The notes under the pieces were generated by a model, which was given only the letters and a program-made list of their open reading frames with translations, was not told the DNA's origin and searched no databases. A stretch of DNA of 64,000 nt, taken from positions 40,760,526 to 40,824,525 of the forward strand of contig NC_092637.1 of assembly GCF_039555335.1 (NCBI RefSeq). The letters are read 5' to 3'. The translations under genes were made by a program, and so were the position numbers. This DNA comes from Amphiura filiformis. Lineage: Eukaryota; Echinodermata; Ophiuroidea; Amphilepidida; Amphiuridae. Shown in pieces: positions 1 to 11,020 of the stretch (the stretch's first letter is position 1; the number at the start of each line of letters is the position of its first letter).

Positions 1-332
1 CAGGCACATCACCAGGTCTGCATGAGGAGGTACAAGCCTTGCTGGTTATTGAATACTTTGTCTCAACTTGAGGAAAGGAGATCAGAGAGCTAACCCGTCC
101 CAATATCGCTAGAATTTTTTTCCAAGAGTCACCATTGTACCACCCACTGATCGGAGGAACATGTTGCAGCATTTTGAATATTGGCTTTGATCTATCCTTA
201 TTATAGATTTGATTCAGAGTGCACCCACAAAGCTTTCAAGTGCTGCCATATTGTCTATGTGGTGTTGTGTTTATTTTTAATTTTTTTACCATCAAAGGAA
301 TTTGTGTTTCTTTTATTTGTATACATTTGCAG

Positions 333-427
333 GTCAAATGGTGGCAGAGCATACCAACGAGTATGTCAACTTGGTCATGGAAAGGACAGCTCGTGAGAAA
401 TCTGACCCCAAACCAAAAGGATCCTAG
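333..427 (+). CDS. Terminal coding exon of an unidentified gene
   Basis: A pyrimidine-rich tract ending in TTTGCAG at 326-332 precedes an open stretch that reads QMVAEHTNEYVNLVMERTAR, then nine more residues and a TAG at 425-427. The charged, helix-like composition, the good acceptor and the stop suggest the C-terminal exon of a gene whose other exons lie left of the window. Its reading frame needs the upstream exon to end with one base of a codon. I do not recognise the protein. A GAG/GTACAAG donor-like site at 27-36 near the left edge does not fit this phase, so the preceding exon is probably outside. A second frame of the same exon is also open (53 codons) but looks less protein-like. Confidence 0.5.
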
Positions 428-1486
428 ATGTCAGCCTCTTGCAAATCACATGTTTCCATGCCAACAAGTATATATCTGCTCATCAGTCTTATAAACAAGA
501 ATGGGTGTAGAGAATTCTACCGCAATCCTTAATCTTCTGCTCAGACTGGTGGTATGATTTTCATAGTAAGTTTGTTCACTTCAATATGAAGCGTTTCTGC
601 TGACTGCTTAAGGATTACAGAGAGTAGGCATACATCATGGCAACCTCTTCTGTTCACGATTTCCTTCACTTCAGTGGAAATTAGTTAAATTCACTAAGGA
701 TTACGGACAGTGCGTCATGTCAACCTTCTGCAGTTTGCCGTTTCCTGTTCACTTCATCTAAAATGTAAAATGTGCATCATGTCAGCCTTTTGCAGATCCC
801 TGTTTCTATAGCAACATTAATGAGATGAAAGGAGTGCACAGAACAAAACACAATTACCGGTAATTAATTAATTAAGGATTCACTTTGAAGACATGTCGTT
901 GAGAATAAGTTAATTTCAGGCAATTAGTCATATCATTTTACACAAAAGGAGAATGGTCCAATCAACAATATAATTGCCTTGTTTTCTCCATGGAGACTTG
1001 GGTATTAGTAGAAAGCCCATATTTTTAATATTCACCTGGTGAAATATTAGTGTTAAAAGATGTTTGTTTGGATTTTTTAAGCCAAAAAGTGTCTTAGTGA
1101 GTTAACCAGCTAATTAATTTTATTCACAAGGAGGAACCTTCAAAATAATGTATGCATGTTTTAGTTGATATCAAAAGAGATCAAAATAATGGCATGAAAC
1201 CATGTGAGAGGAGCGGGGTCAACAAAGGTGGAAATGTGATCAAATTGGACCATTCTTGTTTAACACTTTTCTTCAAGATCTTTGATAGATTCTATATTTT
1301 GCATCCGCATTTTATACCACTGTGTATCAGTTTTCACTTGTTGTGCATAAAAGTTATGTGAAATTTGCTGATTATTTGAAGAATCTGAGGGATTTGCAAA
1401 TTATCCATAACTTTCCTAGGCACAATATGATCTTTTGATGCTCAGGTGGAGTCAGAAAACACATAGAACTATGTGTTTGGTGACTT
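428..1486. other. Probable 3' UTR or intergenic DNA, no gene seen
   Basis: This AT-rich stretch follows the stop of the terminal exon. Loosely repeated phrases (TTCACTTCA, a GTTTCC tract, CAGCCTTTTGCAGA and similar) occur at about 430-800, hinting at a decayed local duplication. No coding exon, TIR or tRNA-like box was found. It may contain the gene's 3' UTR, but no convincing polyadenylation signal lies close to the stop. Confidence 0.4.
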
Positions 1487-1697
1487 GCACTATGGACCAC
1501 AATAGCCTCATCCCAATGGCATAGTCCATTAACCTCAATTACATAATCATACTGCAAAATTTGACCTCAAGTTGCAGAGTACTAGTTTTTGTACCCAAAT
1601 TTTCAAAGGTCATTCAATGAATGTACAAATGTATTGGGGTTTTAAGAACTGTGCCCCTGATAGATGAGCATGTTGTGGGTCCTAGTGTTGGTGTGGT
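1487..1697 (+). repeat. Dispersed repeat R1, copy 1
   Basis: About 210 bp closely matching 60232-60447 in the same orientation. Shared blocks include CCTCATCCCAATGGCATAGT, the phrase TTTGACCTCAAGTTG, and CATTCAATGAATGTACAAAT. No inverted ends, tail or coding capacity was seen, so the class is unknown. Confidence 0.85.
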
Positions 1698-2012
1698 TAG
1701 ACATCAATTTTAGAAGCTTCCAGGAGAAGTTTATCTGGAGTATAAAATCAAACTAAAACAAGACATAGTACAGCTGTCAATGAGAGCAACGAACTGATAT
1801 GGCAACTTATTTTAGACAGCAGGTGTCTGGCTCTATGCTAGATCATTACCAATGAAGATAAGAGTGTAATGTGGCATTTGATTATTGCATCCCTCCTGAC
1901 AAGTAAGATGAATGTATCTGCTTTGTTGAATACTTGCAGATATTGTGTTTTACTGTGGAAGCAGGTGAGTTAAGGTATCTGCCTCCCTCCCACATAACAA
2001 CACAATGGGTTT

Positions 2013-2135
2013 AATATTCCAGTTGAAATTCATACACCCCCTGTGGAAGACATGACCATAATCGCCCACACAGGGAGTGTGAATTTTAAATGGGGTTACT
2101 TGAATGGGTGACTCCATTTGAAATCTACTCCCACT
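2013..2135 (+). mobile_element. Family A MITE, truncated copy A1
   Basis: It begins ATTCCAGTTGAAATTCATAC and carries the family signature of TGGAAGACATGACC followed by a CACACAGGGAGTGTGAATTT block. It stops where the TIR element at 2136 begins, so only the left arm and part of the centre remain. Confidence 0.75.
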
Positions 2136-2312
2136 CAAGGCATTAGCCAGAGGGGTGTCTTTAGGGTGTCCAAAATGGTCAAAAATACCTTATTCTACAT
2201 AATCAGGGTGTCCACTTCCTATTCACTCCATTATAAAAATCAGGATTTTAGGGTGTCCAAATTGAAAACAAGGCGTCCAAATGACACCTGGACACCCCCA
2301 TGGCTAAAGCCT
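2136..2312. mobile_element. Short TIR element with internal AGGGTGTCC repeats
   Basis: The left end AAGGCATTAGCCAGAGGGGT and the right end (reverse complement AAGGCTTTAGCCATGGGGGT) are imperfect terminal inverted repeats. The interior carries AGGGTGTCC or a one-base variant about four times. It is non-coding and abuts a truncated family A copy. The superfamily is not clear. Confidence 0.6.
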
Positions 2313-2423
2313 TGAACACGAAAAGCCCAGTGTTATCTTCTTGTGTTTTAGTTCAGAAACATTCAAAATATGAAAATACAGCTATCAGGCATGCATGTGA
2401 TGTTTCTGCACACCCTAATTATA

Positions 2424-2599
2424 TGCTATTCCAGATGAAATCCATCGATAATACACCTGTGGAAGACTTGACCTTAATCTCATAGATTTTAAATCGAGTT
2501 ACCCATTCGGGTATTAACCCCATTTGAAATTCACACTCCTTCTGTGGGTGATTAAGATCATGTCTTCCACAGGGGGTGTGGATTTCAAGTGGGATAGCC
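2424..2599. mobile_element. Family A MITE, copy A2
   Basis: A fold-back element with outer arms GCTATTCCAGATGAAATCC and, inverted, GGATTTCAAGTGGGATAGC. Inside lie the paired TGGAAGAC blocks and the central AACCCCATTTGAAATTCACA segment typical of the family. No coding capacity. Confidence 0.8.
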
Positions 2600-2813
2600 A
2601 TTCAGACATCTGTGTTGTACAATATTTTTCTTCAAATTGTCAATGGAAACATTTTGTGATATAAAACAAAACCACCTGATTTCGATATCAAATACATAAG
2701 CAATTAAATAGTCATTGCAAAGTTTCATCTGGGTTAAACAACACCGCCAACCTTCAACTTTTGTCTCAGGAAAATTTCATTTAAGAAAAGTTAGGTATGC
2801 ATTAAAAAGAAAC

Positions 2814-3018
2814 TTAACCCCCTGAGCACTACCTGAGCAATCTGACTGGTCAGTTACATGATATCTTCACTTTAATCACAAATCAGAATGGAGCTTTGCA
2901 AATAATTCACCCCAATTTTTTTGTGTGGTGAAATTATTCTAACAATGTTGCTGATTGGGCCAATTGATAAATGAAAACTTCTTTTTGGCCAATCGGCAGG
3001 TACTTCTCATAGGGTTAA
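2814..3018. mobile_element. Family E MITE with TTAA flanks, copy E1
   Basis: TTAA at 2814-2817 and 3015-3018 bracket inverted ends: CCCCTGAGCACTACCTG on the left and, inverted, CCTATGAGAAGTACCTGCCG on the right. A second copy is at 24779-24996, sharing GGCCAATCGGCAGGTA. TTAA target sites are typical of piggyBac-type insertion; that assignment is inference. Confidence 0.7.
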
Positions 3019-3454
3019 CCAAATATTCCTTTATTGCAATAAAACATTTGTTTTCATAGTGCCTTCACAGAACTAAATTACTAGTTGTGTCTTTGTAAAA
3101 TATTCCAATGAAATCAAAACAAACGGTTTGTAAATTTTGCACTTTTAACAAAAAGGGGCAGTACTTAAAACTACTGTTCATGCAGTTAGCGATTATACCA
3201 TTTTCAAGACACTCAATCACAAGTAAAATAACTACTCACTAATATATTAGTATGGACAGTTCAGAATCATCACAGTAGTTTATTATTTTAAAATTGTATT
3301 GTTATGTGGGACACTTCTACTTTATAGGTGGCACCAGTGTTTATTAACCCTAACCAAACCAAACATCAAAAAACCTCAAGTCACAAAACATCTGCAAGCG
3401 CTGGTATGCGATTGCGTTATCGTGCAAACAGTTTTATACGGTCACATGACTGGC

Positions 3455-3640
3455 CAAGGTAGACCCCCATGGCAAGGTATGGCTGTGCGCATGTCTGGCA
3501 CCCGAGGGGTCCTTGGTTCAAAACCGCACCTTGTTCTTCCCTCCTTTCCCCTCCCCAAAATAGGCCTGGGGTGTAAGGGTTTAAAGGGCTTATATGTAAC
3601 AGATATGACGTGGACGGGTTTTATGGATGTGAAGTTGTAA
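3455..3640 (+). mobile_element. tRNA-related SINE-like repeat, copy 1
   Basis: It holds TGGCACCCGAGGGGTCCTTGG leading into GGTTCAAAACC, which resembles an RNA polymerase III B box, then a pyrimidine run and CCTGGGG. The same order (TGGCATGCGAGAGGTC, GGTTCAAATCC, pyrimidine run, CTCCTGGGGCATTAAGG) occurs at 12385-12555. A clear A box and 3' tail were not identified, so the SINE label is tentative. Confidence 0.45.
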
Positions 3641-3812
3641 AACAATACTTGGCCCTAATATTGTAAAAGGGTGCATCTTCTACTCAAATAACATGTTGTA
3701 TACTTCCTTTTGATCAACTTTTTTCAATGACCCTCACATGGTAAAAGGTGTAACTTGTAAAGACAAAAAGAGGAAGATACTTTCTTATGTTGAAGTAAGT
3801 GCCATACCAACC

Positions 3813-4267
3813 TACCGTATTGTTTGTAAATAAACGCCCTGGGGGCGTTGCATTTTTCCAAAAGGGGGACGTTTATTGTAAAGGTGAATTGTCAGTGAAA
3901 AAAACTAAAATATCTGGTTAAATTTCCTGTAGAAAAGAGGGATTTACGGCTATACTAATGGCGACGCCCATGGAAAATATCATTTTTGTGGTAAATGCAT
4001 CAAAATTACACCCGTAAGTATGTCATCACTCAAGAATCTAGTGAAATTCTACCATAATTATAGGCAATGGAATGGATGGAAGTGTGAGTCATAACAGGTT
4101 TTGTCCATGCAATTTACCGATCGTCCCTGACAGTGACAAGACTGACTGACTGATGCCAGTTTTAAGCTTACTCACACGATATAGCATGCCATGGAATTTT
4201 TGTCGATTTTTCACAGAAAAATTGGAGGGGGATTAGAGGGGGAGCGTTTATTACAAACAATACGGTA
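3813..4267. mobile_element. TIR element with TACCGTA ends, 455 bp
   Basis: The left end TACCGTATTGTTTGTAAATA and the right end TTATTACAAACAATACGGTA are inverted, followed inward by AAACGCCC-like and GGAGCGTTT blocks. No coding sequence. It resembles the element at 28380-28703 in both ends and the GCGCCC sub-terminal block, and shares the outer TACCGTA with 47275-47877. Confidence 0.75.
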
Positions 4268-4545
4268 TATGGCAAAAAGACAGCAACAGTGCTTGAATCT
4301 TTTTGCATGTTGCAACCTTTTTCCGCATGAGTCAAATAGAAAAGTTATCCTCGACTATGCCAAAAGGAAGCAAATTTACTGGTGATGTAAATGAAGATAC
4401 GCCTGTTTTACCATATTAGAGCCGTAATGATTAACAGCCATAATTATGTATACAAAATGGCGACGATATCTTTATGCAAAAATGATGTATCTTGTAAAAT
4501 AATTTCCTCCTTGCTTTTATACATCCATGATTGCAAGTAGATAAT

Positions 4546-4722
4546 GGGCTTTTCTATTTAAAATCCACACTACCCCTGTGGAAGATTTTGGAATATCTTC
4601 CACAGGGGGAGTATGAATTTCAAATGGAATTAAATTAAATTAAAATTAAATTCATACTCCCCTGTGGAAGATATTTCCAAAATCTTCCACAGGGGTAGTG
4701 CGGATTTTAAATGGAATAGCCC
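4546..4722. mobile_element. Family B fold-back MITE, copy B1 (short form)
   Basis: This near-perfect palindrome has ends GGGCTTTTCTATTTAAAATCC and, inverted, GGATTTTAAATGGAATAGCCC. Each arm contains CTACCCCTGTGGAAGAT and a second CTTCCACAGGGG block; a short AATTAAATTAAA spacer sits at the centre. It lacks the inner module found in copies B2 and B3. Confidence 0.9.
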
Positions 4723-5951
4723 AGATTTCTGTGTCATGTTATTTGAGAGTTGCCTGACCATAGGATGGTTACACAACAAATGGCAACTTTTTATGTTTTA
4801 ATGAGAACGAAAATTACGAGTTACATACTCTCACCATAACTGCCTACTATAGTATTCAATGCTCCAATAAACATGTTGTACACATTTGATGTAATATTAT
4901 ACTGTACAGTACTGTATGTTGTTCTAGTTTTACATGATAAGCAAAAAAAATAGTTAATATATTATCTTTATTTATTACGAGAAGAAGACAGACACGTCTA
5001 GGAAAAGAAGTATTACTAATTATTGTCAATATTCCAACAGGGTGCAAATTATGTACATATATTATGATGCACTCAAAATCTAGCTACATTACTTCAAAAT
5101 GTCAAAATGAAATTAGAATTAGTGCCACAGTAAAATGTTTGCATACATTGTGGTTGTAAAACTAAAAATATATATTTTTCATTAACATTACTCCACTTTC
5201 AATAAGTAATATTTTCTGTAAATATGTATGAATATATAATGCTTTGTTTAAAACATATATACTTTGTGGGTCTTATTGGTATTAGAATTTGTTATGGTTC
5301 CGGCTTTTCATACTTGTCCCATATACAAATGAATATCAAAAAAATCTACATAAGTCATTATACTTTGGTTCATCTTAAGTTTGGTAGTGGCGTCATTGCG
5401 GTTGCGCTGCAAGTGTGCGGACATACCACTTGCACCATGCAAGTTTGTACCTGTACATTCTGCCCAGTCGATTGACTTCACGAAATACAGCAAAATGTGC
5501 ACACTAGGGCTTTAGCTAGAAATTGAGGTTTGCCCATCATTTGAATAAAATTGCCTGTTCTTTATTGACCTTTGAACCATTTACCATACTTCTACAGCCC
5601 ATTGGGAAGTTCAAAGAGTTCAAATACATGTATGTGTTGCTATGGCCTTGTTTTGCAAATCTGGTCTACTGAAAAGGTCAACAGCCTTTAATCTCAACAC
5701 CTACAATTATAATGTAGCATCTGTCAAAGGCATCAATTTTCGCAGTCCCAGGAGCAAACTCCGGTCTAAAACAACGGGCAGATGGCTAGCTAAGACACTG
5801 CCTACATCACTACAGAACTTCAAGTGAACCAAAGTTTTATGCATGATTAACTTTGCCAAAGTTCGTCTCGATATCTGCAGGATTTCTGTAGTTAACTATG
5901 AGACCCGTATCTACACTCAACAAAGAGCACTTTCTGTAGTCTAGGCCCTAT
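4723..5951. other. Intergenic DNA without recognised features
   Basis: AT-rich sequence with no exon, TIR pair or tRNA-like box that I could support. A 61-codon plus-strand open frame at 5642-5827 has no recognisable similarity or splice context and is probably chance. Confidence 0.4.
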
Positions 5952-6132
5952 GGGCTATTCCAGTTGAAATACATATGCCTTATGGAAGACATAGCCTCAA
6001 TTTCTAATACAGGGGGTGTAGATATGAAATGGAGTCACCCATTCAGGTAACCCCATTTGAAATTCACACTCCCTGTGTGGAATATTACGGTCATGTCTTC
6101 CATAGGGGTGTATGGATTTCAATTGGAATAGC
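5952..6132. mobile_element. Family A MITE, copy A3
   Basis: Ends GGGCTATTCCAGTTGAAAT and, inverted, ATTTCAATTGGAATAGCC enclose paired TGGAAGAC blocks and the central CATTCAGGTAACCCCATTTG segment. Non-coding. Confidence 0.85.
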
Positions 6133-6200
6133 CTCATATATCCACACTCAAAGGGCACTATATAGAAATAGGTTTCAGTTTGGTCACGCTGAGCATGTGA

Positions 6201-6545
6201 TACATGAATGTTTTATTTTGATCACCCTGAGCACAAATTATACAAATGTTTTATTTTGATATTATAGGCAAGTTCACAGAGTATAGCTTAGGAATAGGAA
6301 GCCAGTATATCCACTGTCAATTGTCCAAACCCACAGAGTCGATCAAGACTGTTAGGAACTGGCTGTGGGATACATGAATGTTTTATTTTGATCACCCTGA
6401 GCACAAATTATACAAATGTTTTATTTTGATATTATAGGCAAGTTCACAGAGTATAGCTTAGGAATAGGAAGCCATGCAGTATATCCACTGTCAATTGTCC
6501 AAACCCACAGAGTCGATCAAGACTGTTAGGAACTGGCTGTGGGAT
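6201..6545 (+). repeat. Tandem duplication, two units of about 170 bp
   Basis: The unit starting TACATGAATGTTTTATTTTG at 6201 is repeated at 6371. The copies are almost identical through AACTGGCTGTGGGAT; the second has ATGC inserted after GAAGCC. The near-identity suggests a recent duplication or an assembly artefact. No protein is encoded. Confidence 0.9.
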
Positions 6546-7809
6546 GTTTGTCATGGTTCCTTTGTGTAGGATGATGAAAATATTTGAGAAGAATGGCAAA
6601 TATTAAAATATTGACATTGAAATGATTGATTTGATTTACACAATTGATATCCAACACTATAAATAGTTCACACGTTTTGTCCCAGATTGATTTGATCATA
6701 ATTCTGAAATGTTTAGTACTTTTGCTGCTATTAGTCATGAAACGTTCATCGCATAACAGGTAAAAATGTAAGTAATTTAATTAGTTCAACATATTGTACA
6801 ATGTATATAATGTTATAAATACAGTAGCATGTTGCAATATAGTGAAAATATTATGCCCTTATAAAAGAAAAAAATAGCAGATTGAACAAAGAGATGCATG
6901 TATACAGGTGCATGTAGATATGAAGTGCTGAAAATATGGTAATTAGTTACTATGGTTACCAGGTATTTTTGTTTTTCTGTATTTTATGATTAGTGTATAT
7001 AATAACCGAGTTGTTTTTGACTATTCAGAGTGAATTTCTCTTAATACAGTTAAATGTAGTTTACTATATTATTCAGGGCTGATATTGTATGCATTCAATA
7101 TTGTATTATATATATTCAAGATTATGATATATTAATTGTTTAAAACTCTAGTTATAAGCATTGTGTAGCTGTTGGGAGTACAATTAATACTGTATTATAT
7201 TGTGAGGAAGTTGGTTTGAAAATGTAACATATTGTATATATGGCACAGTAATGAGGCCTATATCGTTTTTATTTTTCAGGTATTTTTGGTAAACATTTTG
7301 TACTTAACAAAGCAAAGAAGCAAACTGATCGCTTTCAAGTGATGTTCAACTTCATTTTTTCCAAGATATTTTTTTCTAAGTTCATGATAAATTATTACTT
7401 ACAAACTAGGGATAATGCAAGAAAAATGTGCTGTTATTGTTTTAATGAAATGTTTTTGATGATATTATAATAGGGTGCAGAACTGCATGTATGCTTGTTT
7501 ATCAGAGAAAAAATTGGCACTTTAGTGCTGTTGTACACTGAAGTTGGTGACTGGTTGATTCACGTCATGAAACGGGGGCACCTCATTTTTTTACCGGATT
7601 AATGGGGCAACACGACAGCAAGTGCCGAACGTATCTGGTAAAAATCGTAGTGTTTTTTTAGACCAGTTTAATTTGGCTTCACAATTTTTCACCAACACGG
7701 GAGCAATTAATGTTAATAATGACTTATCTGTACTCTTCATTTTTAGCACGAAAAAGCAATTCCTCAAAAATTACCTTTTTAACAGTAATGCACAATTTTC
7801 TTGCATTTT
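6546..7809. other. Intergenic AT-rich DNA, no gene seen
   Basis: I found no conserved exon, inverted-repeat element or RNA gene here. The base composition is strongly AT-rich with scattered homopolymers. Confidence 0.4.
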
Positions 7810-8065
7810 GGCCATTCCAGTTAAAATCCATACACCACCCTATGGAAGACATGACCTTAATCTCCCACACAGGGGGTGTAGATTTTAAATGGGAGTCTCT
7901 CATTCAGGTAACTCCATTTGAAATTAACACTCCCTGTGTGGAAGATTAATGACATGTCTTCCATACGGGTGTCACATCTGTGCGGAAGATGAAGGTAGCA
8001 TCTACCACACTCCGTATGTGGAAATTATGGAGTGGGGGTGTATGGATTTAAACTGGAATAGCCCT
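7810..8065. mobile_element. Family A MITE, expanded copy A4
   Basis: It begins GGCCATTCCAGTTAAAATCC and ends TTAAACTGGAATAGCCC. The body contains three or more TGGAAGA/TCTTCC blocks instead of two, with an extra segment around 7970-8030 carrying TGTGCGGAAGATGAAGG, so the right half seems internally duplicated. Confidence 0.75.
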
Positions 8066-8351
8066 TATTATAGATACAAAAATGATGATGATGGTGAAGA
8101 TGTGTTCAGGAATTGGAGGAGACAAATGCCTGTGAATGTGTGTGCAAACAAAAATGACAATTAATCAAATAGATTAGACTTGAAGAGTTCGGACTAGATG
8201 GCTATATTTGTGCGTAACTCGTGCAGGACAAAGTAGCGAATCTCCAGATTATTAAAGCGCATCCTGGGCACAATGCAGTGCAAACGAGGCATGCAGCATC
8301 TTTTCAAGTTTAAAGATGCCACTTATCGTTCAGTTTCGAGCTGTTGGTAAT

Positions 8352-8627
8352 TAATAAAATCCACATTACCCCTGTGGAAGATTTTGGAAACATCTTCTTC
8401 AGGGGGAGTACGGATTTCCAATGGAATGACCACATTAGGCAGCTCCATTTGAAACTCATCTTCCCTCTGTTGGAAGATTCAGGTTGAATCTTTCTTCCTG
8501 AGGGTGTATGGAATTTGAATGGAGCTGCCTAATGTGTTCATTCCATTTGAAATACATACTCCCCCTGTGGAAGATATTTCCAAAAATGTCTAACAGGGGT
8601 AGTATGGATTTTAAATAGAATAGCCCA
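8352..8627. mobile_element. Family B fold-back MITE, copy B2 (long form)
   Basis: Outer arms (AAAATCCACATTACCCCTGT and its inverse near 8600) enclose an inner inverted pair, CACATTAGGCAGCTCCATTT and AATGGAGCTGCCTAATGTG, with its own CTTCC hairpin. The element is therefore one palindrome inside another; B3 has the same plan and B1 lacks the inner one. Confidence 0.85.
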
Positions 8628-9151
8628 ATTACACTATTTTAGTCTCCAACATGACAATTCAATAAGGAGATACATGTAGTGCCATGTCTGCGGTTACACA
8701 GAGTCTGTACTCTTCAAGTCTTACCTATTTGCAATTAACTCAAAGACTATATGCCTTCCTGTAAAGAAATAAAGAAGACTTCTATATTGTATACGTTACC
8801 ATGGTTACCAAAATTCATGGCCAAATCTAAACGGAATGGACATGTACATGTACAGACTACTCAATATGTTGTAAATACTACAATTATCAAGACAGAGAAT
8901 GTGTATTTTGCATAGAAAAAATATATATAAACTAAAAATAAAAGATTTAAGAATATTTCCATATTTTATTTACTTTTATTGTTATTTGATGTATTGGCTT
9001 AGTTGAGAATTCTTTCTTGGCTGTTATTTTGTGATGTTTAAACATGTATCAAATCAATGAGGAGTAAAGTGTAGTGTAGCGTACAGTGATTATACAAAAT
9101 CTTTTATTGGGTAAAAGAAACCAGTTTGTTTCCTGTTTTTCATATCAACTG

Positions 9152-9281
9152 CTCAGTGCCAGAAGTGAGTAAGTGCAATAGCTGCCCTGTGAACATTAGG
9201 CAATTTACACACAGTATATTGTACTCATCTACATATGACAGCTACACATGGCAGCTATTGCACTTACCCACCGAGCTGTCG
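9152..9281. repeat. Fold-back sequence
   Basis: GTAAGTGCAATAGCTGCC at about 9169 is inverted as GGCAGCTATTGCACTTAC at about 9251, separated by roughly 65 bp. Probably a small MITE. Confidence 0.6.
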
Positions 9282-9293
9282 ATATGATAACTT

Positions 9294-9410
9294 AAAGGCA
9301 GCGGAAAAACCTGACGTCACATAAGCTTTTCGCTTGTTTAGCTAGGTATACGATTTATTCCTTGTAAGAAAAACAACAGGACGATATGCCACATTTTTTC
9401 CGCTGCCTTT
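9294..9410. mobile_element. Short MITE, 117 bp, AAAGGCAGCGG ends
   Basis: Ends AAAGGCAGCGGAAAAA and TTTTTTCCGCTGCCTTT are inverted repeats. Flanking CTTA and ATTA are compatible with a short TA-rich target duplication. No coding capacity. Confidence 0.75.
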
Positions 9411-9663
9411 ATTAACATTTATTTTTTCATTGTGTGTGTCAGGATGTTTGCTGAATATTTCTAAATCCCATGGTCATATCAATTGCGTAGTGGGTGTGAA
9501 AAATTAGAACAGATTCATTTTCGATAAGTGTTATGGATGTCATCTTGTTAACAAATTGTATGTTTTTCCAGAGCATTTTACGCATTATTTCAATTTTTTT
9601 AGAATTTCTCAAACTAAAAAATGAAATGCAGTAAAATTGCTCCTTAAAAACAAAAATGGACTA

Positions 9664-10070
9664 GCTCTTCCAGTTAAATTCTAAAACACCCCATATGGAA
9701 GACATGGGGTATAGAGGCCCTGCATGAAATTATCGATTGGCTCCAAACAAAGGATTTGAGCCGGTGTCCTTCACCGTAGTTATGGCGGAGTGCAGTCCAT
9801 TCAATCAAATGTTGTCGTCAACGTATTTGATCGTAGTGCAGGGTTATGTGTGTGAGACGAACTGTCACGCTAGATTGCAATCATGCTTTTGTTGAATGCA
9901 TTTGAGTAGTCCGCCATATTTACGGGATGATACGTCACATGCAAGGCCTCTATAGATTTGAAATGCTGTCACCCATTCAGGTAGACCCATTTGAAATTCA
10001 CACTCCCTGTGTGTCAGATTAATTAAGGTCATGTCTTCCATAGGGGGTTATGGATTTCAGCTGGAATAGC
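9664..10070. mobile_element. Family A MITE, copy A5, split by an insertion
   Basis: Left part 9664-9709 (TTCCAGTTAAATTC, then ATATGGAAGACATGGGG) and right part 9955-10070 (CACCCATTCAGG through CAGCTGGAATAGC) are the two halves of one family A element. The intervening 9710-9954 is a different TIR element. Confidence 0.8.
9710..9954. mobile_element. TIR element nested in family A copy A5
   Basis: The left end TATAGAGGCCCTGCATG and the right end CATGCAAGGCCTCTATA are inverted with one mismatch, and TA (or TATA) at both ends fits a TA target duplication. It interrupts the host MITE cleanly, so it is younger than its host. No open frame of note. Confidence 0.85.
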
Positions 10071-10835
10071 TCATATACAGGTGCTCCTATACAAACAGGA
10101 AACAAACTTATTTTTGAGCCTTACTGGTTCTTTTTTTTCATGGGGTTATAATAACACTTCAGAGGGCACAGGACTGTTTTCAAACATAGTTGAATTCAGA
10201 AGAAATTTGAAATAAAATGAGTCTAAAGCTCAATTGATACTTGATCACTTTGCAAAAGTTTTATTTTGCAATTTGTTTTGCTGAGTTTGAAGCTAGTAGA
10301 TACTTTGAGGGTAGTAACTTCATTGCTGAAAAAAGACCATCAAGAAACAATTTTCATTTCATGAACTAAAAAAAGTTTGCAATTTGGAAAATTTAATATT
10401 TCAACCCCAATAGAAATGATCAGCCTTATTTGCCACAAATTTAACAAGGTCATCTGAGGTCAAGTAACTAAAATTTTAGTTCTCAATTAAGCGAGTGTAC
10501 CAAAGTTTACAGACAAATCTCTCCTTCCAGTTGCCTATTATTTCTCAAAAAAATGAATTGTTTACAATTTTCATTCTGCAAATATGTAATAAATTATAAC
10601 TCCATTAGATGGAATTAAATTAAATTGTGCCTTTTCTTGGACGATGAAATATTTCAATCCAGGCAATTAACTTATCTCTGCCGGTTTTACATACTGACAA
10701 AACCCAGATAACTCTAAACGGTCAGATTGTAGAGGGAATTTCTTTGCCGTGCTAAGCTCATTTTTGCCATGCCCATGACTGCAACTGGTGAATGGCACAA
10801 GGGACATCACAGGGTATCATGGATTGATCCAGGAT
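10071..10835. other. Intergenic DNA, nothing recognised
   Basis: AT-rich sequence between two elements. No exon, TIR pair or RNA gene was seen. Confidence 0.4.
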
Positions 10836-11012
10836 CAGTGGCGGCGCTACGGGGGGGGTGTCAAGGGCCATTTCCCCCCCCATATTTTCTTGCCCCCCAC
10901 TTTTGAGGCAAAGTCACGTAAATTTCCACTTTTTATGGCAATTTTGCACAAAATTTGCCAAATTCCCCCTGAAATTCACTTTGCCCCCCATAAAAAATTC
11001 ATGGCGCCACTG
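10836..11012. mobile_element. Non-autonomous hAT-like element, perfect 8-bp TSD
   Basis: The element starts CAGTGGCGGCGCTACGGG and ends ATGGCGCCACTG, flanked by TCCAGGAT at 10828-10835 and 11013-11020. An 8-bp duplication and CAGTGGCG-type ends fit hAT transposons. The 177-bp interior is poly-C/poly-G rich and encodes nothing. Confidence 0.9.
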
Positions 11013-11020
11013 TCCAGGAT

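Noticed and set aside
1..29. A penultimate exon of the left-hand gene with donor at 30
   Set aside because: None of the open frames ending at 29 has the phase required by the terminal exon at 333, and the phase that fits contains a stop.
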